NCBI GenBank assembly: GCA_003024785.1
Contig: PUQB01000208.1
Coordinates: 334,066 to 398,065, forward strand
DNA: 64,000 nt
Origin: Selaginella tamariscina
Lineage: Eukaryota > Streptophyta > Lycopodiopsida > Selaginellales > Selaginellaceae
Direction: 5' to 3'
The notes beneath the pieces are model-generated. The model made no database searches. It was not told where the DNA came from and was given only the letters and a program-made list of their open reading frames with translations. A program made the translations under genes and the position numbers. How positions within the stretch are numbered: the stretch's first letter is position 1; the number at the start of each line of letters is the position of its first letter. Shown in pieces: positions 1 through 10,463 of this stretch.

Positions 1-1130
1 TTAAGGAATATTTCAGAAAGGAGGAATTGCCGGAGGAACATTTAGAGAAAGTTAAGGACTATCCTTCAAGGCAAAACAGAAAAGATAGATGAATATACAC
101 ACCGTTTTAAGAAACATGAGAAAAAGTGTAAGGCATATGTGAAGATGGATGCCTTATTGCAATGGTATAAGCAAGGGTTGCTAAAACCATATAGAGATCT
201 AGCACTTACTATCAATGAAAAGGATAGAGAGGATCTCATTAATCAATTAAAAATATATGAGAAGAAGAGAAGGCAGATAGAAAAGATTGCAGAAGGAAAG
301 CTGAAAGTATATGGAAGAAAGGAAGAATCCTCTGATGAAGAGGAAGAGGAAGCTGATGTAGTAAAAGTTCGAAAATATCCTATAGATGAGAAAGCATTGG
401 CTCAAATGATGAAAACTTTAAAAGGAATGACAGTTAAAGAGGAGTTAAAGGAAAAAGTATGGTGTACTAAATGTAACAATCCGGGCCATACGGTGGAGGA
501 ATGTAGGCTGCAATTGCCTACATGCCAAATCTGCGGAAAGGAAGGACATGTAGCCCGAAACTGCAGACATTTCCTGAACAGAATGTGGCTAGTATAGAGA
601 GAGAAAGGAGAATGGATGAACGTCCACCTCCTAGAAGGTTCCCACCTAATAGGAACCGTGGGAATGATAGGAATGATAATGTCATTCCTTATGAGAAAGG
701 AACAATATATATGGCAGAAGGAATGAAGTTCCTTATCAGAAATAGGAACAGTGGATATTATGACCGAAGGAATGATAATCCTTACGAAATTAGAGAGGAA
801 AGTTATTATGCAGGAAGAAATGGTCCATATAAGGTGTGGCAGAATGATAGACCTTATCCTGAAAGAAATGATAGGCAATATAGAGGAGAGGAAAGACCAT
901 ATCAAGGTCAAAGAGGCAGAAATGATTCTATAAACAAGGAAATGATAAACAAGGATTGCAGGGTAGGAATTTTCCTCCCCAGGTTTGTTATACATGTGGT
1001 GAAACAGGACATATTTTCTAGGGAATGTCCTAGGCGGAAGGTACAACCTCCTACCTCACCAAAACGACTAATGTGCAGCCTACAACACGGCTTATTCAAA
1101 TAGAGGAGGAAAAGAACGAGTATCCACCCG
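1..1130 (+). pseudogene. Retrotransposon gag remnant with CCHC zinc knuckles
   Basis: This is the gag part of an LTR retrotransposon, the nucleic-acid-binding capsid polyprotein. The clearest open stretch is 139-597. It holds a charged helical segment, an acidic run (SSDEEEEEA) and two zinc knuckles of the CX2CX4HX4C type: CTKCNNPGHTVEEC near 463-504 and CQICGKEGHVARNC near 522-563. A third knuckle (CYTCGETGH near 987-1013) follows a long Arg/Asn/Tyr-rich low-complexity linker, and is broken by a missing base just before its last cysteine. The part before the first ATG at 139 is also gag-like (a YTHRFKKHEKK-like segment) but contains stops. No protease or reverse transcriptase follows, because the giant transposon begins at 1530. 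The fragment is therefore decayed, and the subfamily cannot be told from gag alone. Confidence 0.75.
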
Positions 1131-1529
1131 TGGTAAGGGCAGTTATAGCTCTTCAAGAGAAGAAGAAGGAATCCTCTTGTTATGGAGAAGGTGAGGTAGT
1201 TACTACTCCTAACAGGAAGGAGAGCTTGTTACAGGAAAATGTAAGCAAGCAGGAGCAGGAATTCTGACCAGAAAGGTCAGACTGATAACGAATCAGAAGG
1301 TACAGATAAAGGTGATATAGATAAAGGTGAACAAAGTTTTTCATTTTACCATTACATGATAAAACAATGGACTCCATGTATCACCAAGCTATAAATCAGG
1401 AGATAAAGATACGCTTGGACAGTTGATAAAGGTAGCTCCTTACATAAGAAACCAGATATTAAATGCATTAAGTTTAGTTCAACAAACATCACCTTCACGT
1501 GAAGGATATACAGTTTGTAAAATGGATAA
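1131..1529. other. Unassigned flank between gag remnant and giant transposon
   Basis: This is moderately AT-rich sequence continuing from the gag remnant. Short open frames exist, but none has a recognisable domain. It ends at the left terminus of the giant transposon. I see no gene here. Confidence 0.5.
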
Positions 1530-1556
1530 ATGCACGTTGTAACTAAAGTGGGCATG
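1530..1556 (+). repeat. Left terminal inverted repeat of giant transposon copy 1
   Basis: The sequence ATGCACG followed by TTGTAACTAAAGTGGGCATG marks the left end. The same 27 bp, with one change (CACG to CACA), begins copy 2 at 52686, where it abuts a retrotransposon LTR, so the boundary is supported by an independent junction. The reverse complement of the right end (14948-14973) reads ATGCAA then TTGTAACTAAAATGGGCATG. Confidence 0.8.
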
Positions 1557-1816
1557 ATACGTGAAAATGGGAATATAAAATAAATTACTAATTAATACTT
1601 AAGTTTTAATTATTAATTAATCATTTAATTAATATGTAATTAAGCCTTAAATATTAATTAATTAATTAATTAATCCTTCAATAACCTTACTTAGTAAGGA
1701 ATATTCCTAAAATATCTTAGAATATTCATATTATTCTAAAAATAGTTTACAATAATGAAGAAATACTATCAAACATAATTACAAATGAAATCATTTTCTT
1801 ATCAACATGTTAATTT
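1557..1816. other. AT-rich left subterminal region of copy 1
   Basis: This is non-coding and very AT-rich, with repeated TTAATTAA and GAATATTC-type short palindromes. It includes an ATGGGAATATAAAA motif shared with the left end of the 245-bp MITE at 22044-22288. It lies downstream of the HAD-like gene and may supply its 3' end. No gene is seen. Confidence 0.6.
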
Positions 1817-3060
1817 TTATAAATACTTTCTTTCTATCATACAAAGAAATCTTTTCATTTTGTCTAAATCATCACTCTCCGGATTAATCAAATCATTTTG
1901 GTCAATATCTTGATGTTGTTGCCACCACTTAACACTCTCACGAATGCAATTGGGAGTTGCCATCCTTGTTAATACATAAGATGTGATAGAGAAGGTCTGC
2001 ATAAAGGCTCATCTAAAAACTGACGTTCCTTAAGAATAATATTATAAAGCGCCCGGTTGCTATCCTTCATTTTATAAAATTCAATATCACGAGAAAGAAA
2101 AGCTTCAGGAAATGTATGATACGGTGGATACTGCTCACAAAAATTTTCGAGATTCTTCTTTCTGAGGCACGTATCCAAGTAGTTCACTAGCTCATCCATG
2201 ATATCGTATCAGAATATGGATCGAAAGTGATTGGATGAATACAAGCAATGTTTTGGTTGAGCATAGCCTTCTGAGGAGAGTCGTCTACTACTAAGATATG
2301 TGCATTCTTCGTTATCCTTAAGCGACTGATCTCCCCATGAGTCCCAATTATTCTTTCATTCTTGAAGAAGTATGGCTTGCTTTCCTTTCTTATATTGTGA
2401 AATTCGAGAGGTTTATAACACATTCGCTGGTCAAAAATCCAATCTTTACGAATCACCTCTTCTGCAACACTACAATGTTTCTTAAGTAAATCAACAGCGG
2501 TGTTAAGTTATGAATCTGCATGCATGACCAAATCCCCACAAGCGCACCCATCTCCTTAAGCTTTTGAAAGAGACGATCCAACCCTGGACGAAAAATAATA
2601 TCATATCGAAATTTACCATGACAAGGAATGAAATCTCCTTGTTTGATTTCTTTTTTCTATCCTCGGGCCTTTGTCGATGAAGCAGAACACCATTGACATC
2701 CAACAACACAATATGGCCATGAGTAACATGAGATAGCGTTGCCTCTTGAATACTTTGCAAATCACTTGTTTGCTCCCTTTCACATTTATCCGTTGCCACT
2801 ATTCGTTGCCTATCCCTTCATCATTTAATTGTACATCATCCTTACAAGATTCAGATATTGCATGCGCTGAAGAAATTGATTTCGGAACTGAAGCCAATAA
2901 AAATGATGATGCAAAAACTGAAGTGGCCCCCATGGTAACGATGTTTTGAGCTGCATTATTATCCATTTCCTGCATGAACTCTGTCATTCTGACATGTGGC
3001 ACAAGAAATTGTCGCCAAACCCCTCTCTTACCTCATGGCAATGCTGAAAATCCATGTTCT
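1817..3060 (-). pseudogene. FCP1/NIF-type HAD phosphatase-like gene, copy 1 (frameshifted)
   Basis: This is a haloacid-dehalogenase-fold protein of the FCP1/NIF type; such enzymes dephosphorylate protein Ser/Thr residues. Reading leftward: a low-complexity N-terminus (MTEFMQEMDNNAAQN at about 2990), HAD motif I as LLDVNGVLL near 2700, IFRPGLDRLFQKL near 2580, IWSCM (motif II region) near 2525, CYKPLEF near 2410, and motif III as ILVVDDSPQKA near 2270. A helical tail (MDELVNYLDTC) and a further segment (ESVKWWQQHQDI) follow. In motif I the second acidic residue is Asn (DVN instead of DxD), so catalysis is doubtful. Compared with copy 2, this copy has single-base losses near 2500, 2655 and 2803 that break the frame. 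Both copies share a frame change between the HAD core and MDELVNYL, near 2200, which may be an old break or an unrecognised splice. The start is uncertain. Confidence 0.75.
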
Positions 3061-3270
3061 CAATTATTTCATTACATCTGCAAAATGATAATTAGCTGAC
3101 CTTAAAATTATCAAGGTATATTATTTACCTTGTTAATGTGTGACCCATGTTTGAACTAAAAGCTTCATTAATCCTTGAGAATTTATTTTCTGTACAAATA
3201 TAAAAGAAATATACAAAAATGCCTTATGTTACACTCATTTACAACTATTCATCACTCTATCAATTCATTA

Positions 3271-6200
3271 TCAATTCTTCTTCGCTATTACCTTCTGATG
3301 AGGCGAAGAAGGTCTAAGCCGCTTGTGAGATGGTTCAAGATCTTCTGCATCTTCTATTGATGTTTCCATGGGTCCTGGAGTGTGCGAATGTTCTGTACTC
3401 CTCGAGATAACTTCCGGTCTAATATCTGATTGAAGTTCGTTCTCAGACTCCGAGATTGAACCAGATTCACCTTCAGAGCTATCGCACTTATCTGGAGGGA
3501 ACTTTCTCAAATACGCCTTTATGGATCGTTGGGGTACTCAGTTGAGACCCAATCTATCCACTTGTTCAGGTCCTCAACCATGGTCTTATCCTTTCAACGG
3601 CAAACACACATGTATGCCGAAGGTAACACTCCTTCAAGACGGACCCCCTAGTGCAGTAGTCAAAAACCCACGCATCACTGTGAGGACCCCTGATCAAGTT
3701 GACGATGCTCCGTGCCGCTTGACTTGTAATGTTTGGATAACGTACATTGCCGAATACGTCACTCATACCTATCGGTGTATCGGATGGAGGTTCAGGGCCG
3801 TTGGAGTGCAAACAGATGCCTGGCCAGTCATTTGGAAGCTTGAAATTGTTTGGCGCATTCCTAACAACCAAGTGAACAACAGTATCAATGCACTTGGGAT
3901 TAGCATCGTTCATATAAAATCCTGTCCAACGATGTCTATTCTTCTTGGCGAAGGCGAAGGCAAAAGTATCGGTGACATGAGCAAGAATCAAGAAATAAAT
4001 ACCTGAAAAAGTAGGTATCAGTGAAGAGCGCAAGCATGAATTCAATAATAAATACCTTCTATGTATATGCTTGCACGGCTAAGTTTCTCCACCAGATCCT
4101 CTAGTGCCCTATCTGTCGAAAGATTTTTTGACACCCGCCGATCCATCACGAACAATTGAAACGGTTTCCTACAAGCAGTGATGTTACCCCATAAAGTCTC
4201 CGAATCTAACAACAAACATCTGTAGGGCTTGTCGTGATTCGTAGCATCCTCCTTTATAAGGTTCAATTCGGTTCTCCGCTGCTGAAGGACTGCCATAAGA
4301 GAAGGCGTCATCCCAATGTTCTCCTTTTTGGCGTTGGCGTGCAATAGATTCTTGCCTAGATCTTCCGATTGGTTCACCCATTCGACAAGCATATCATCGT
4401 TCGTCACATGCAAATATTTGCTGACCTCTTCATATGTTGAAGTCGAGGTCCAACCCAGTTTGTGGCAGTGTATTCCCAACCACTCCTTGAAATGCCTGAC
4501 CGTCTTCAACTCCATTGCCTTGAGATGAAAAGGAGAGGTTGGGCTGCTGTTATTAATTTGTAGTTTGCCATCGATCACCAAATCAGCCAAGACTTCCATC
4601 TCCTCCATCGTTGTTCCATTTAAAGGCTTCAACCATGTGAGCTTGAAATCGTTGTCTACATCCTTTGTAGATTGAACAGACTTAGCCTTCGGCGTCTTAC
4701 TGGGTTTCTTTGCAGACTTTTCTGAGGGCTCCCCTTCACTTGTCTGCTTCTTCTTCAGTGTTCCTTTTGAAAAGGATTCCATAATCCCCAACCATTTGGC
4801 AAAGATCCTATCTTCGGGGCAAGAAATCAACATCATCAGAAAGGATGTTTCCTTCCCGCCCACCTGGGCAAAATCAACTGCTGCAATTTCTTCAACTCTC
4901 TGAGGAAAAAGACAGATTAATATACCGGCGAGATAAATCCCGCCCAAACAATTTGCTTACCCGGTATTCCGCAGATTGTGTATTCCCTGCGGTAGCTCTT
5001 TGTGGTCGCTGAAGAGATTCCCACACGGCTCGCGTGTGTTTAAACTTCTCCCATATTTTGCTGTTGTAGTGGTTGGTGTCGGCAGCGTCCCATTCCGCCG
5101 ATAACTTATGGTACTGCTCGATTGTGAGATTCGGCTTAGCTAAAAACGCCGATCTTTTTGTCAGCTTCTCACGGGTATGCTCGGAAAGTTTTGTTGCCAT
5201 CGTTCCTTTGTTGTGTTCTCGAGAAGTCGTTGGGCTGCCGTTATTGTGTGCTGGCCACTAATGATGTAGTACTTGATAGATCTTTTATTCTCCGTCTGAA
5301 TCTTCATGAGTTGTTCTGGTGTTGTGATCCAGACTTTGTCAGCACCCTTCCTTCTTTCATAGTATGGACACAAAACAGCATTATGTGGAACGGTATAANA
5401 AAAAGGTAATTTACAATGTTGTGTATAGTTTATTTTACGCTTCCAGTGTTGTGATTCAGACTTTGTCAGCCCCTTCCTTCTTTCATAGTATGGACACAAA
5501 ACAGCATTATGTGGAACGGTATAAGAATTGTCGTCCTTCATCTTCTCCATGAGCTCAGCTACACGTTCCTGGTTGAGTGGCCTGTAATTGAAGTTTGGGT
5601 TGACGCTGCAATATTTAACCCTACAAGGATAAATCTTATCATCCAACATCATTTCCTTGTGACTTATTGCAGCATGAGATGCCACAGGTGCAGCTGACAA
5701 AACGATTGATGATTTTCTTTTGCGATCCGAATCAACATGTGTGATCCCCGACTGCAGCTGTTCTAGTGTTCTCGGTACACTCTTCCAGCTCCCAAAGCTT
5801 CCTAAGCAAATTGAACGTGATCTGTAGAGAACCTGAGACCGAGCCACCCTCTCAATCTCCTTATGATGTCGCTGTGTTCTTCTTCAATGTGAAGAGGGAA
5901 GATTGCTCCACTTGCTGATTTTCTGTATTGTGAAGCAATATCTCCTGACAATACACCTACTCGATGAGTCTGAAGATTCGAAGTAGACATCCAGATGGAT
6001 CCCCTCCATAGATGGGCTTTCGTTGAGTTGAAGAAGAACTCCAAGGTCAACATCATTAGTGAACACGTGAACGTCATTATCCACAAGTCGACAAAACCAC
6101 CCGAAATTAATGTTGTAACTGACGACCTCTGGATCCGAGAACGTGACATTGGATGGAACAAGGCATATGTGTCGAGCATCGTCCAATCTGGGTTCGCAGC

Positions 6201-6523
6201 CTGCTTTCGGGTGCTTGACTAGCGAATCTACTTTCCATTGTTTTGCTTGTCCATGAGATGTGACAGAGGTTAATTTGACAGCAGCCATGGTTGCTCCAAT
6301 GCGCTTCCCATTTATCTTAAAATATGGCCAAGTTGATTCCAGAATCCCCCTGCCCATCTCTTCTCCTGCTCTTGTCTTTAATGTCACCTCAATTCCACAT
6401 CTGAATACAAAAATGATTAGTTCAAGTATCCGAGTATAACAGATTTTATTTTAATTCTTACCCAGAATTTGACGACGACTCCATACTAATGACTCGATCT
6501 CCTTGTTTGATCAAATCGTCCTT
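3271..6523 (-). pseudogene. ParB-like / DNA-methyltransferase-like fusion gene, copy 1
   Basis: This is a spliced gene of about 1000 codons. Introns with GT-AG ends are visible at 6401-6461, 4900-4960 and 4003-4055, giving exons 6462-6523, 4961-6400, 4056-4899 and 3271-4002. An N-terminal region of unknown type (WPYFKINGKRIGATM) is followed by a ParB/sulfiredoxin-like domain: RPLNQERVAELMEKM near 5570 and YYIISGQHTITAAQRLL near 5250, resembling the GxHRxxA box but without the Arg. Next come a Lys-rich linker (KKPSKTPKAKSVQ) and a beta-class methyltransferase-like domain: LLLDSETLWG at the DPPY position, NVRYPNITSQAARSIVNLI, then VFDYCTRGSVLKECYL at the FxGxG position and VFAVE. The last exon ends in an acidic/Ser tail. 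Both catalytic motifs are degenerate, so binding rather than methylation is likely. ParB-methyltransferase fusions are known from phages and bacteria. The frame is broken near 3585, near 5890, and at the 'n' at 5399, where about 130 bp are duplicated. Confidence 0.65.
4931..4946. repeat. Degenerate palindrome inside a ParB-like gene intron
   Basis: The intron at 4900-4960 contains GGCGAGATAAATCCCGCC around 4927-4944, a three-mismatch relative of the array palindrome. The same variant sits in the matching intron of copy 2 (56047-56064), so it predates the split of the two copies. Confidence 0.6.
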
Positions 6524-6624
6524 CTGCAAAATAATACACTATAAATAAAATATATAAAAACGCACACACACTTGTATAAACCCGAATATACAAAAATAAT
6601 ACACAGAGAGAAGTAGACGTAATT
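6524..6624 (-). promoter_or_regulatory. Upstream region / possible 5' intron of ParB-like gene
   Basis: A TTTTGCAG-type acceptor on the minus strand precedes the first visible exon (6462-6523), which suggests at least one more 5' exon to the right. The upstream exon was not identified. Confidence 0.35.
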
Positions 6625-6711
6625 AACTGTCCGAAGCTCACATTTGTGTTAGTGCAAAAGAAAGATAACATTTCGTTTTAGAACCACCACAAATGTGAGC
6701 TCTGGACAGTT
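6625..6711. repeat. Imperfect inverted repeat (hairpin) upstream of ParB-like gene
   Basis: The arms are 6625-6648 (AACTGTCC...GCTCACATTTGTG) and 6688-6711 (CACAAATGTGAGC...GGACAGTT), separated by about 39 bases. The same structure, with one arm more degraded, is found in copy 2 around 57630-57713. It could be a regulatory hairpin, a small-RNA precursor or the ends of a tiny insertion. Function is unknown. Confidence 0.65.
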
Positions 6712-6837
6712 TTACATAGATTCCTAGCTTTTACTCGAAATATTATGATAAGATGATAAAAGTAAATAAAATGAGATATGCAACTTATATATACTAATAC
6801 ACATATATATTCACATGGAAGGTGCGGCGCCTTCCCC

Positions 6838-8405
6838 CCTCCTGAAAGAGGATTAATCTCGCCACCTTTCTGGAGGCCTTGAACGGGAGTGCGGAATTAA
6901 TCTTGCCACCCTTCTCGGTCTCAGAGAGAACTGGGCAGGATTTATTTCTCACACCCCTTCAGTGACTCCAGAAAGGAGGCGGGATTAATCTCGCCCACCA
7001 TGTAAGGGATGGTTAAATGAATCTCCCACCCTTCCCATTCCTCCATTGGTATGTTGTAAACCTTCTACGTCTTAGACAGAAACGTTTGGGATTGGTCCAA
7101 CTCACCAATGGAGAAAAAGGAAGGGTGGCGGATTCATTCTCCAACAGGCATTGAAGACTCGGCGGGATTAATCCCGCCGCCCAGGGCCTTCACTCGTCCC
7201 TATGCGGCGGGATTAATCCCGCCGGACGCCAATTCCCTGCGCGGAATCGGGCGGGATTAATCCCGCCGCCTAGGCACTTCAGGCAGGCCAATGGCGGCGG
7301 GATAAATCCCGCCCGATTCCGCGCAGGGAATTGGCGTCCGGCGGGATTAATCCCGCCTCCCAGGCCCTTCACTCGGGCCTTAGTCGGCGGGATTAATCCC
7401 GCCGAACGCCAATGCCCTGTGCGAAATCTTGCGGGATTAATCCCGCCGCCTAGGCCCTTCAGGCAGGCCAATGGCGGCGGGATAAATCCCGCCCGATTCC
7501 GCGCAGGGCATGCGTACGCGGCGGGATTAATCCCGCCCACCATGTAAGGGATGGTGAAATTAATCCCACCACCCTTCTCAGTTCCCTCCATTGGTATTTT
7601 GTAAACCTTTCTCCGTCTCAGACAGAGTTATCGGGATTGATTCAACATACCAATGGAGGAAAAAAAGAAGGGTGGCGGGATTAATCCCGCCACCGGGTAA
7701 TGAAGGTTCGGAGAGACTAATCCCGCCGCCCTCTCGTAAATCATGCGCTCACACATATATATTGGCTGCGGCATTTTGAACAGGGATGGGTGGGGGCGGG
7801 ATTAATCCCGCCGCTTATATCCTGCGGAAGTGCCTGAGCGGCGGGATTAATCCCGCCGCCCTCCGCGAAGGGCATGAGCGTGGGGCCGGATTAATCCCGC
7901 CGTTCATGTCCTGCGTGAATTCCCTGGGCGGCGGGATTAATCCCGCCGCCTTACGCGCAGGACATGTCATGCAGGCTCTTCGGTTAGCCTTCCGTGCAGG
8001 ATCTTTCATGCAGGCTCTTCGGTTAGCCTCATGAGCGGCGGGATTAATCCCGCGCCCATCCCCTGTAAATGCCCTGCGCGGAATCCGGCGGATTAATCCC
8101 GCCCATTAGGGCCTTCACACAGGCCATTGCCGGCGAGATAAATCCCGCCGCATTCCGCGCAGGGCATGGGTGAGCGGCGGGATTAATCCCGCCGCCGAGG
8201 CCCCTCACGCAGGCCATGGGCGGCGGGATTAATCCCGCCGCTCTTCGGTTTGTCGTAGAGCGGCGGGATTAATCCCGCCGCCCATAGCCTGCGTGAAGGG
8301 CCTCGGCGGCGGGATTAATCCCGCCGCCATGGCCCCAACCATATAGCGGCGGGATTAATCCCGCCGCCGAGGCCATAAACCTATAGCGGCGGGATTAATC
8401 CCGCC
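6838..8405. repeat. Left palindrome array of copy 1 (16 perfect GGCGGGATTAATCCCGCC)
   Basis: Perfect 18-bp palindromes start at 7161, 7206, 7250, 7340, 7386, 7520, 7674, 7795, 7840, 7930, 8176, 8222, 8262, 8308, 8348 and 8388. About ten near-copies lie among them; the commonest variants are ATAAAT for ATTAAT in the centre and CTCGCC for CCCGCC in one arm. Many neighbours are 40-46 bp apart (about four helical turns). Spacers are themselves repetitive, for example CCAGGCCCTTCACTCGGGCC and CCAATTCCCTGCGCGGAAT. The array lies just upstream of the ParB-like gene. As single strand, each unit can form a 6-bp GC stem with an ATTAAT loop. The role is unknown; possibilities are a binding site for an element-encoded protein, a silencing or methylation target, or a recombination hotspot. 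Confidence 0.95.
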
Positions 8406-8429
8406 GCTCGAGGGGCTTAGCGTGTGTGC

Positions 8430-8487
8430 GAGAGATAAAATTAATAAATAAAAAAATTATACAGATAAAAACACACACACATATATA

Positions 8488-8534
<47 letters not shown>

Positions 8535-9170
8535 GTATGTATAGGAGTGTACGTGTGTGTGCAAGAGATAGATAAATAAATAAAATTATACAGTACTGGT
8601 ACACATAATATATGTGTGTACATAGGTATATATATGTGTGTATATGTATATCGTGTGTATGCGTGTGAGCGAAACAAATAAAATCATACAGATAAACAAA
8701 CACACACACACATATATATACACAGGAGTGTGCGTGTGTGTGCGAAAGATAAAACTAATAAATAAATAAAATTATACAGATAAACACACACATATATATG
8801 TGTGTATATAGATATATAATCCATAAGAAAGAGAGAGAGAGTCTGTGAATATATAAGCATATATATAAACTAGTGTTGTATGTATGTATATATGTATATA
8901 GGTATATATATATGTGTATATGTATATTGTGTGTATGCGTGTGTGAGCGAAACAAATAAAATCATACAGATAAACAAACACACACACACACACACATATA
9001 CATACACAGGAGTGTGCGTGTGTGTGCGAGAGATAAAACTAATAAATAAATAAAATTATACAGATAAACACACACATATATATATGTGTGTATATAGATA
9101 TATAACCCATATGAATATATAAGCATATATATAAACTAGTGTTGTATACTATTTGTTAATATGCATTGAT

Positions 9171-9222
<52 letters not shown>

Positions 9223-9520
9223 GCAGTGTGCGTGTGTGTGGGAGAGATAGATCAATAAAAAAAAATTTACAGATACTGGTACACATAATATATGTATGTA
9301 TATATGTATATAGGTATATATATATGTGTGTATATGTATATCGTGTGTATGCGTGTGTGAGCGAAACAAATAAAATCATACAGATAAACAAACACACACC
9401 CACACACACATATACATACACAGGAGTGTGCGTGTGTGTGCGAGAGATAAAACTAATAAATAAATTTATACGCACACTCCTATACATATATACATACATA
9501 CACACACACACACACATCTC
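8430..9520. repeat. (TG/TA) microsatellite block in transposon centre
   Basis: This block holds several tandemly related segments of about 300 bp. Each contains long (GT)n and (TA)n runs, GTGCGTGTGTGTGCGAGAGATA and AAATAAAATTATACAGATA. Open frames in this block are low-complexity artefacts (His/Thr/Tyr/Ile-rich) and are not genes. Copy 2 holds a shorter version at 58990-59440. Confidence 0.9.
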
Positions 9521-9529
9521 ACCTGTGTG

Positions 9530-9700
9530 CACAGCCGCCGCCGCCGATTTCACAGCCGCCGCCTCTTGAAACCCTAAGAATATACCTAAACCCTAAAGGA
9601 ATTAAATATATATATTAACCCTAATAGAATATTCCTTCTGAGAATATACTTAAACCCTAAAAAGAATAAAATATAGATTCGCCCTAAACGAATATTCTTT
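9530..9700. promoter_or_regulatory. CCG repeats and telo-boxes in transposon centre
   Basis: Here are GCCGCCGCCGCC runs (9532-9565) followed by several AAACCCTAA telo-boxes (near 9568, 9590, 9652) and AGAATAT motifs. Copy 2 repeats this at 59455-59600. In plants, telo-boxes occur in promoters and are bound by TRB proteins, which can recruit Polycomb; whether that applies here is inference. It might be a promoter or 5' UTR of a central transcript. Confidence 0.4.
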
Positions 9701-9884
9701 CATTATATTATTAGCGCGTGCGTGTGCGTGGGTGTATCACATACACCCCAAAAATATAAATCATGCAGGGATTTAACATGTGTGTGTCCATGAGAGTGTT
9801 AAAGTTTCATGTGTATCAATACATACATACACATTGCATATATATTATAACACACATGTATACAGACATACATACATATTACAT

Positions 9885-10463
9885 GGGTTTAGGGTTTAGG
9901 GTTTAGGGTTTTGGATTTAGGATGGATCATGCATGGTGTGTATGTATGAGAGAAGAGAGAGTGTTGAAAAATTATTTTTGTACACATTGCATATATTAGT
10001 ACACATATATACTTACACATATTATACACAGATATACATACATAGTATATGAGAGAAGAGAGACAGTACATATTATGGATCATGCATGGTGTGTATTATA
10101 CACACAGACATACATACATATTAGTACATAATATTAGAGAGACCGAGTACATATTATAGATCATGCATGGTGTGTATGTTTGAGAGAAGAGAGACAGTAC
10201 ATATTAACATGGATCATGCATGGTGTGTATGTATGAGAGAAGACAGAAAGTAACATATATACATACAGAGTACACATATATACATGCACACGTGTATACA
10301 CACAGACATACATACATATTACATGAGTAAATTCATTGTGTTACATATTAGGGTTTAGGGTTTAGGGTTTATGGATCATGCATGGTGTGAAGAGAGAGTG
10401 TTGAAAAATTATTTTTGTACACACATGTATACACAGGGTTTAGGGTTTAGGGTTTAGGGTTTT
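9885..10463. repeat. Interstitial telomere repeats and ATGCATGGTGTGTATG minisatellite
   Basis: TTTAGGG arrays of three to four units occur near 9885-9912, 10349-10370 and 10436-10461. Between and around them is a minisatellite with the core GGATCATGCATGGTGTGTATG, followed by TATGAGAGAAGAGAGA. Copies lie near 9922, 10077, 10160, 10209 and 10375. Copy 2 has the same composite at 59770-60300 with a different number of units. Confidence 0.85.

Noticed and set aside
7161..7178. Palindrome as a paired E2F site (GGCGGGA / TCCCGCC)
   Set aside because: The T-rich half of the plant E2F consensus (TTTCCCGCC) is not met because the core is ATTAAT. Weak similarity only; not claimed.
7190..7591. Open frames with repeated GGGINPA / AGLIPP peptides in the palindrome arrays (also 7786-8034, 10877-11131, 58314-58529)
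   Set aside because: They are translations of the 18-bp palindrome, which lacks stops in several frames on both strands. There is no start context or domain, so they are not genes.
6838..8405. CRISPR-like array of palindromic repeats with spacers
   Set aside because: Spacers are themselves repeated and variable in length, there are no cas genes, and the context is a plant transposon.
8395..9569. Many 60-130 codon frames rich in His, Thr, Tyr and Ile
   Set aside because: They lie entirely in (TG)n/(TA)n microsatellites; low-complexity artefacts.
9885..10461. True chromosome end
   Set aside because: The TTTAGGG arrays have only three to four units each, are interrupted, and lie inside a transposon duplicated elsewhere in the window.
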